From Leucocoprinus leucothites (taxonomy: Eukaryota; Basidiomycota; Agaricomycetes; Agaricales; Agaricaceae): DNA of 63,099 nucleotides. The notes under the pieces are model-generated. The model saw nothing but the letters and a program-made list of their open reading frames with translations. It was not told the DNA's origin and did not search any database. Location: assembly GCA_013368445.1 (NCBI GenBank), contig JAACJO010000063.1, positions 1 to 63,099 of the forward strand, written 5' to 3'. Below, in pieces: positions 56,035-63,099 of this stretch; positions within the stretch are counted from its first letter, which is position 1, and each line of letters opens with the position of its first letter. The position numbers and the translations under genes are program-made.

Positions 56035-57942
56035 CCTGGTAGAGCCTTTCAGGCAATTATAATATACGGATATACGTCAAGATGATTTTTCGAGATCTCA
56101 CCCAGCGTCTTGTGCCTCGAGCTCAGCAGCCTGATTCGCCTTTTAATTTATGTCAGCGTACAGATGAAGGGATAATGGCAGTAGGCTGCCAGGACGTTTT
56201 GGAGATATGGGATAGAACTGACCAAAGGTATGTCGTACAGTACATGTTCAAAGTTGGGTGAAATCTGATGGGAGGAAAGGAGAAAGCGTCAATCCGGGGG
56301 TCCGTCAATCGGGGGCGGAGCATAGTACTTAAAACTCTGACGTCGAAACCTCTAATTGTTTCCTTCTCTCTCTCACCCGTATACTGCTTTTCATTAATCC
56401 CTTTATAAAACAGGAAGGTTAGATAGCTCTTACAACCTCGAGCAGGAATGATCCTGCACGGTATCAGGACCCGAAACGGAAGTGTGCACTGCGACAGTCT
56501 ACGGTAAACTAGGCGTAACTAATCGTTTGTAGTCACGAACAAGAGTAATCAAACGCTCTCGCTACATGTTGTTTATCAACGGCATATACTTGGACAACCC
56601 CACAGTGAGCTGAAGGTGGACATGTGGCTTGGGCTAACCCGCCCGGGGTTCTCTTCAGCCTCACAAACCAGAAAATTAACTACATGATCTTGCCGTTGGT
56701 TTGCCCCACACTTCTTCCATGGTTACAGGCCTTTTCTGAACGAGTTATATTATCGTAACCGCACATTTTAAGTGGCCAATCTGGAGCTAGTTCTTGTATT
56801 TACAGTGCTTTTATAGTCTGGCACATGGATAATATTAAGGCGATGAGGTGCACGCGGCCCCATCCAGGCTTTCTGCTGATATACCGGCCTAAGCAATGTT
56901 TGCTCACATCAAATTATCGTGGCTGAGTTGGATTTAGTATGCTGTTGCGGCACCACCGGTAACTACTGACGCTCCAGTTTCCAGAGACACATAGTATTGC
57001 GCCCGATGATAAATAGTTTTCCTCCCATAAAGTTGAAAGAAGCAGTCCTGGACAGATTTTTTCACCTGTCAATCCGCTCTCCAGCTCGTTTCGTACATCC
57101 TGAGTATCTTTGTTGCTCCTAGACATCAGGCGGTCATGCCAGGGTGACGACCGCTCTCATAGTTGTGCCTTGTTCCTAGTTTCCGTATCGAAGATGTGCC
57201 AATGATACATTCAAAACACATTGAACTATCATGGATCTGAACTACCAAACCTAATTCTGTATATAGAGTTAAGTACCTCGTGATCACTAGTGTCCAAGGG
57301 TGAAACTTCGAGCTTACCTTTTAAGATCTTACTGCGCCCACGAAAGGCGCTTGGCCTGGGTATCACAAGCAACGCTGCCCACGCCAAGCCTGGCACTCGT
57401 CCAACGGTGACAAAAAGCTAAATTTACGTCTATTTCGGATTCCTACCTGGAGATATGGGCCATATGGCTAGGGTTTTCAGGAAGACTACTCAGAGCCATA
57501 CGAACCTTTTGCATGCTCGTATAGGGGGCACGCCTTGTTGCAGGTGATCAAATGTATTCAAGGGATCAACTCAGAGGAGAGAATGTATTCAGTTCTGTGA
57601 CTGTGGTGAGGTAACCACCCACCCTTGGCCACCAGACTGAGCTCAATGAATTTTCTCCTAAACGACGTCGCATATGCCTCTGCAGTATTCAAATGGCGGT
57701 CCTTTACAGGAATTTGAACGTTTCTATCCAATACACCCCAACACTATCCTGTGAGTAGCCTTATTGCAATCAAGAACTTTAGCCATCGTCACCACTCACT
57801 TGGTCAACATTTCAGCTTTCATTCTAGTCATTCACGCAATTCTCGACTGAACTCGATCTCTCTCTCTTACATACGAGACATTGAAAAACACCCCTCTCAT
57901 TTCTTCAACGACAAGACAATTCGATTCATTCTCCCTACTCAT
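56035..57942. other. 1.9 kb without a recognised gene
   Basis: Both strands hold only short frames without domain character. No repeat shared with the rest of the window was noticed. The last 200 bases are the likely promoter and leader of the membrane protein gene. Confidence 0.45.
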
Positions 57943-59298
57943 ATGGTTCTCTCAATTCCTGAATCAGTGACGCTGGCGTCACTTCCTGTCGAAAGCTTCT
58001 TCTACGGTATCTTCGTACTATTGTTCTGTCTCTCTACGGCATTATTCCTATATCGCGATCGGCGTCAAAACCAGCTAAAGCTTGAAGGTGGGACGGGCCC
58101 TGCTATTCGTCCAGTTTTGGTGTTGAGTGTCTTGATCTTCTTCACGATCACGGGGGTAAGTAAATACAAATTCGTTTCTGCTTTGTCGCTTGACTGATTC
58201 CTCACAAGCACTGGATATTGGCGTGGCTATGTTACTTCTCTTCCGTCAGTCAGACCCTGGGTCATGCAACTGGGATGCGTGCTTCGTATGAGACCCTGAA
58301 GAGCATTTTCGTCGTCCTTTCTGTTCTTTTGGCAGACACCGCATTCGTATGTTCTCAACTGCCAAAGGGGACGGTATAACTTATTGACACTGGGAGAAAT
58401 AGATATACCGACTCTGGACAGTGTGGGGTAATGATAATCGTGTTATTATTATTCCTTGTCTGACCTTGACCGCATTATTGGGTATGCCATATTACCACAA
58501 GGTCCAGAGCCAATCGTTACTCAATGTTTCCAGTGACGGGGTCAAATATAATTATGGCTCATATCACGATGGACCTTAGCAAACCCGAGTCTCAGAAGGT
58601 ATTTGACTCTTGGATGCTAGCAGATATTGTCTTCACTATCTGGTATGTGGTGGGCACTACGAACGATTCCCCGAACACTTAATCTAATTTACCTTCAGTA
58701 CGAATATATACTGCACAAGTGGGTTATGAACCCATTATCAAAAGCTTATACTAATCGAGATAGCCTTTATATCATGGAAAATATGGAAAGTCACCAAGAA
58801 AGCCCAACTGAGTAACACCGGGTTCACATTACAGGTTTGCTATGCGATCCGTTGAAAAAGGTATTTTAATTAAACTGCTCTTGTAACAGTGTGTATTATC
58901 GACGATTGTTGAGAGTGCAGCATTTTATACGTATGTGTTTTCTCGAATGCCGATCAGTGTGAAATCTACAGCACTAAGATCATAGGTCTTGGATGTCTGC
59001 CGCTTTCGGACTCAATCTTGCAAAATCCCCTGTTGAAACCCTCTTCATCGATGCAAACTCCGCTGTCGCTGGAATTGCGTTCATGTTGATCAATGTCCGA
59101 GTAGGTTTGGGCTGGGCAGCAACACAGAATAGGTCGTGGAGGGACGACATGCAACAAAGTCAATTCAAGACTACCAAAGGAGAGTTACGCTTCGTTTTGA
59201 ATAGCGAACTTACCCCGGGGTCGTCGATGCTAGATGATATACTTGTTGTTGGGCGTGCGAGCACAGTTACTGATGTTGAAAAACCATTGACCATCTGA
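57943..59298 (+). CDS. Multi-spanning (7TM-type) basidiomycete membrane protein
   Basis: Exons 57943-58155, 58209-58346, 58403-58481, 58534-58642, 58699-58718, 58764-58834, 58890-58930 and 58986-59298 sum to 984 bases (327 residues), all GT-AG. Hydrophobic segments: residues about 20-40 (FYGIFVLLFCLSTALFLY), 58-75, 98-117 (FVVLSVLLADTAF), then IIIPCLTLTALLV, MLADIVFTIWC, CVLSTIVESAAFYT and NSAVAGIAFMLINVRVGLGW. Motifs IYRLWTVWG, CTNIYCT and FMLINVRVGLGW are shared with a large family of uncharacterised seven-helix proteins in Agaricomycetes that somewhat resembles the DUF6534 type. The C-terminal 80 residues are polar and probably cytosolic. Receptor-like function is speculation. Exon 5 is only 20 bases. 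Confidence 0.8.
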
Positions 59299-59670
59299 AC
59301 GAGATATAGTCTAGTGTAGCCCCTTTCGTTTACACCGCTAATCCGACTTAACCTTGAAAGTATTTTTGAGAGAAATTAACGATTCCCAGATTCAGCAAGA
59401 GTATCTTTAGCTATGTATTGGAATCACTCCACACTGTGTGACTTACTACTACAAACCACGTTTTCCAATTGTTTCCCACAGGTGGACGAACACCGCGACT
59501 CATCGGGCGGCCCGGCCGAGTGACGTCATTTGAGCTGAACCCAGATCGTCAGCCAACATAATGTATAATCAAGTAGAACCCCTTGTAATTTCCGCCTACA
59601 CCTATCATGTCCAACAAGTCGAATGCGGACCAAAGTACATCCCACTTGTGCGCAGTGAATAATTCTAGCA
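59299..59670. other. Intergenic
   Basis: 3' flank of the membrane protein gene and promoter of the GFA gene. Nothing specific seen. Confidence 0.5.
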
Positions 59671-60378
59671 ATGCGCGCGATGTCCCACATCCCCAAGCCA
59701 AAGATCATGTCCACCGAAACAGGATGGATCGACCACCTTACTCTCTCGCTGAGCCGAGAAGCCGTTCAATGCAATCTACAAAGGATCTTGCTTCTGTGGG
59801 GGAGTAGAGTATGGAATATCACGGGAGAAGCCACTCGGTGCAAAATTTTGTCACTGTCCCACTTGTCAGCGACTTCATGGAGCACCATTTCAATGGGTAA
59901 GCAGCATACGAGCATTTGTTTTTCCTAAACGCGATAGCTAATTTGAAAGTATCAGGCGGCGATTCTGCACAAAACGGATGTTCATTTTACAAAAGGCAAG
60001 GATCAGCTCATCTACTGGCATCCGAGCGAGAAAACACAAGAATACCTCTTACCCTGCAAAGTCTCCTGCGCTAACTGTCGGACCCCGATTATGGACGAGG
60101 GGAGAAACATGCTTCTCCTATTCCCTACGCTGATACAGTTTCACTCGTTGAGGGAGAAACGGAAATGGTATCCGACGTGCGCATTATTCTCATATTATCC
60201 CCATATTACTTATCCGGTACTGAATCAACGAGTCGATGGGTACTGCAGGTGTCATATTTTCTATTCGAGGCGAGCAATGGACGTGAGGGATGGCTTGCCA
60301 AAGTGGGAAAAACATAAGGAGGAGAGCGCGCTTATATCTGAAACGTTAGACGAGGATGTACCTCCTACGATTGACTGA
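59671..60378 (+). CDS. GFA/CENP-V zinc-domain protein (frame broken near the N-terminus)
   Basis: Member of the glutathione-dependent formaldehyde-activating (GFA/CENP-V, DUF636) superfamily, zinc-binding; the substrate of the fungal subgroup is unknown. Coding pieces end at 59896, resume 59956-60176 and finish 60249-60378. Zinc ligand motifs visible are KGSCFCGGVEYG, FCHCPTCQRLHGAPFQW and CKVSCANCRTPIMDEG. The N-terminal segment needs two one-base corrections: IMSTETGWIDH is in one frame, PYSLAEPR in the next (break at 59736-59737, CC), and KPFNAIYKGSCFCG in the third (break at 59759-59760, AA). Everything downstream is clean, including both introns. The start near 59671-59680 is uncertain. 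Confidence 0.78.
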
Positions 60379-60627
60379 GGCAGCAGAGGAGATTATGTTC
60401 TATCAAAACAAAACAAATGTATGGGTGAGGGATATTGGACGATCACCATCAGGTCGTCTCCATCTGTTGTCTTTGGCACTTCTGATCGTCACGAGCGTCG
60501 GTTCTGGGAGGTATTGCATCGGATGAGACCATTCTAATAATTCATTAATAGTAACCAAATGAACAATTGCATGTAACAAAAGGAATGAACAGGATTAATA
60601 GAACATATCTATACAAGCATTCTATAT

Positions 60628-62888
60628 TCAGTCGGTGCCCTCCGCAGCCTCATTAATCTCTTGAACAAGTCTGACTGCCTCACGGGAGCGCGGTTTAATC
60701 GTACAATCAAAGGGCAACGGATGCCTACAACGGAGCAAGGGGAATCAGCCTTACGCTCGGTCCTTAATGAAGCTTTAAAAACTCACGAAACAGCCCCGGA
60801 ATCATATTCGCAGCTCGGCGTAATCGGATGACCATCCGCATCCAGCGCCTTCTCAATATCAAACACAGTCAACAGTGATGCAGCTGTCATCCAGATTACA
60901 GAAATGCCAATGTGTACACCTGGGCATACCCTGCATTCATTTTATCACTGTGTCAACGGAGGCAAACGGCAAAAAACGGCAAAGACGAACCTGCGCCCAA
61001 AGCCGAATATAATATCCGCTGGATCTCGTACTCCGTCGTCCCTCCGTAGCTTCCCATCAGAAGTCAAGAATCTCTCAGGACGAAATTCCTGTGGATTAGG
61101 GTAGTCATTTTCGTCGTTCAGCATTGCCCTGAGTGTCGGAGGAAGTTCAGGTCAGGGGAAACCCAGAGAAGCAGCTGCAGGGAAACAGACTTACCATGTA
61201 TTGAAAAACACTGTGCTGCCGCTAGGGATGCAATAACCCTTGTAGACGTCCGCTGCGGTCGATGTATGTGGAACCCCTTGAATATATAAGACGGGTATGG
61301 TTTGGTTATGAGGTTCCGGCTGAAGTGGAGCATTACTTACCTCCAGGGACGATAGATTGCCATCTTTAAAGTTGATGTCGTAAATCATCAATCAGTCTTG
61401 GCTATCAAGGAGTGTCAAACGACAATCATATCACGTACCGAAAAGTCTCTTTGACGATTGCCGTGAGATACGGCAAGTACGGCTCATCGGAGTGAGATGG
61501 TAGACGATCCTTCCCACGACTTCATCAAGTTCTCGTTGAGCGCGTTTTTGGATTTCAGGGTAACAAGTCATGGCGAGGATGAATGTTTCCATTGCAGCGC
61601 ACGTTGAGTCGGACGCAGCTATATCCGGTGTTAGTAGCTTGGACGAGACGGATATTACGAACGAGACTTGCCCATGTAGACGTTCCCAGCAACGTCTTTG
61701 AGCGCTGACATATATTCTTCATCGTCTTCGTTAGCGTAGTTCTCGAGACAGAGAGATACAAAGGAAGGGTTGGGGTTGTTACGAGTAGACTGAGCGTAAC
61801 ATTTAGAATCATTGATACCAGGGGTGTCGGAACGAACGTACCCATTTCTTGTACGCGTTTTCGAAAATTCCGTCTCTCAACTTGGACGCATGAGCACGCG
61901 ATTTCGCAGCTACTTTGTGGAACTTTGTGCCAGGGACCCATGTTGGGAGGTACTTTTAACGACGGCATCATATCCACAATTGCGGATCCCGCTACTAGGC
62001 AATCCTTGATCGTCTGTGAAGCCATACGGGAGATAGCCAAGTTTGGATCGTTCTCAGGGAGAATATCTACACCGTATGTCATGGAAAATGCTAATAGCCC
62101 CGGTCATACTAGAATGGATGAGTGCCTTGAATGTGAGTGCAAAATAGGGAGGGATAGAGGGCAAACGCGACCCACTGGTTCAATAAACTGATCAACTCGT
62201 TTTGCCGTTCTAGGAGTTGGTGAAGCAGCCGATGGAGATACTTGGCTTCTTGAGGTTGATGAAGTACAGAAGAATTTGATAGGTTGAAATGCTTTTTGAA
62301 AAGGCGCCGGCGAGCACGCCACAGCTCTCCATAGGGCATCAAACAAACTGGAAAGCCAAATCCAGACCTGACAGCGATAGACGTCAAGATATTTACAAAA
62401 ATACCCTCCGGAAGAGAAAAGTGTTCAACAAGTGCACTTACAGTTCCTGTAGCATAACTGAAGCGGGTCTTCGGATTCAAGATTAGTATTAACACTCGAA
62501 AAGCCCAAACAGGGGTTAGGCGGGTGCTTACCTGCTTGAATAGATCGCAGACCTCCTCTCCAAGAGCTCTTTAGCGGCATCGTAGGAATTGAGTATGATA
62601 ATCGACTGTCCGGGGACCTCGAGGTGCAAAATGTCCGTATCTGTCCACAAGTCAACTCGAGAGTCATGACGAATACAACGACGGGGACTGACTGTATATC
62701 TTTCCCCATTCTGCCCACACCTTCCACGCGTACGTGGACGGCATGTCGAGCAAGTTACCAATAAGCGGTAATTTCTTTGGTCCTGGAGGAAGTGGGTATG
62801 GACCGGGCTGGCGGGTGCGATAGAGATAGCCGGCAGCAATGAGCGCACCGACAACGGCACCAAACTCCCAGGAAGATAGCTTCGACAT
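60628..62888 (-). CDS. Cytochrome P450 monooxygenase (frameshifted as read)
   Basis: Microsomal heme-thiolate monooxygenase. The ATG at 62888 opens an N-terminal membrane anchor (FGAVVGALIAAGYLY) and a proline hinge LPPGPKKLPLIGN. Further blocks: LHLEVPGQSIIILNSYDAAK, LMPYGELWRARRRLFKKHFN (helix C WxxxR), helix I region around AAMETFILAMTCYPEIQKRA, K-helix KETFR (ExxR), and the heme loop FGFGRRVCPGVHIG with the cysteine ligand, formed across an intron (about 60932-61000). The C-terminus HPLPFDCTIKPRSREA ends at 60628. Two frame breaks occur. At 61509-61510 a base seems missing between ELDEVVGR and DRLPSHSDEP. At 61954-61957 (T4 on the plus strand) a base seems extra before YLPTWVPGTKFHKVAAKSR. 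With these corrected the order of motifs is complete. The CYP family cannot be assigned securely. Confidence 0.85.
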
Positions 62889-63099
62889 GACGGTGTGGAG
62901 AGGGGGAGCTCAAGGAGGATAAAAGGCGGAGGAAGAGGTGGTGGTTCGAAATTAATGTGTAGGGGGATCACCATCGCCCGAAGATCTAGAAGTAGAACAA
63001 GGGCGCTAGCAGATGTGTCATACTGCGGCGCATTCCCCACGCTAATCCCTTCGGCCCTTTGATGTCTAGTGGTGGTGTCAGTAGGGAGGGAGAGGCATC

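Noticed and set aside
1..63099. CRISPR arrays, rRNA operons, bacterial-style operons or phage modules
   Set aside because: None seen. The GH24 lysozyme is a eukaryotic-secreted form (signal peptide, fungal context), not part of a prophage.

Overview
The window looks like nuclear DNA of a mushroom-type basidiomycete (Agaricomycetes). Nearly all genes have 45-65 base introns and very short exons (8, 14, 15 and 19 bases). The protein families are typical of that class: DUF6534 membrane proteins, a GATA-like zinc finger protein, a BCAS3-type WD40 protein, a DUF6987-like protein, a crowd of F-box/leucine-rich proteins and a cytochrome P450. There is no bacterial operon structure, rRNA or CRISPR. 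All exon models were built by hand from splice signals and reading-frame closure.

Layout. 1.0-10.5 kb is a conserved plus-strand block: DUF6534 membrane protein, GATA-like zinc finger protein, BCAS3-domain WD40 protein. 13.8-15.4 kb is an aldo-keto reductase. 16.2-28.4 kb is a decaying accessory region of segmental duplications. It holds four copies of an unidentified minus-strand relic (R), three F-box copies (one broken by a 23-bp duplication, one a fragment, one open), a stray copy of the 3' end of the neighbouring aldo-keto reductase, two copies of a small secreted protein and an 815-bp TA-flanked inverted-repeat transposon. 29.0-34.7 kb is a tandem duplication of [tRNA-His + F-box gene + flank], in which the second tRNA and second F-box gene are dead. 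35.0-46.6 kb carries a secreted GH24 lysozyme, another F-box gene, a cysteine-rich secreted peptide, a GH92 alpha-mannosidase, a DUF6987-like gene and a second cysteine-rich secreted peptide. 48.0-55.7 kb has three more F-box genes with a pair of defensin-like genes between them, one decayed and one intact. 57.9-62.9 kb has a 7TM-type membrane protein, a GFA/CENP-V zinc protein and a cytochrome P450.

The most interesting content is the set of small secreted cysteine-rich genes. The gene at 53500-53967 encodes two tandem CSalphabeta (defensin/plectasin-like) domains in one precursor, and its middle exon is a phase-1/phase-1 module of exactly 40 codons. The gene at 38306-38644 shows the same design with a different cysteine scaffold: two C-x3-C-x3-C-x4-C units 25 residues apart, each cut by a phase-1 intron at the same place. 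Together with the lysozyme they suggest a secreted antibacterial or effector repertoire embedded in a fast-evolving F-box region. That joint role is inference.

A caution about sequence quality: several otherwise well-preserved genes (BCAS3, aldo-keto reductase, GFA, P450, one F-box) are interrupted by single-base indels, mostly in short homopolymers. They are at least as likely to be assembly errors as true mutations. By contrast, the 16-19 kb duplication shows real decay, with widespread CpG to TpG/CpA change relative to its sister copy.
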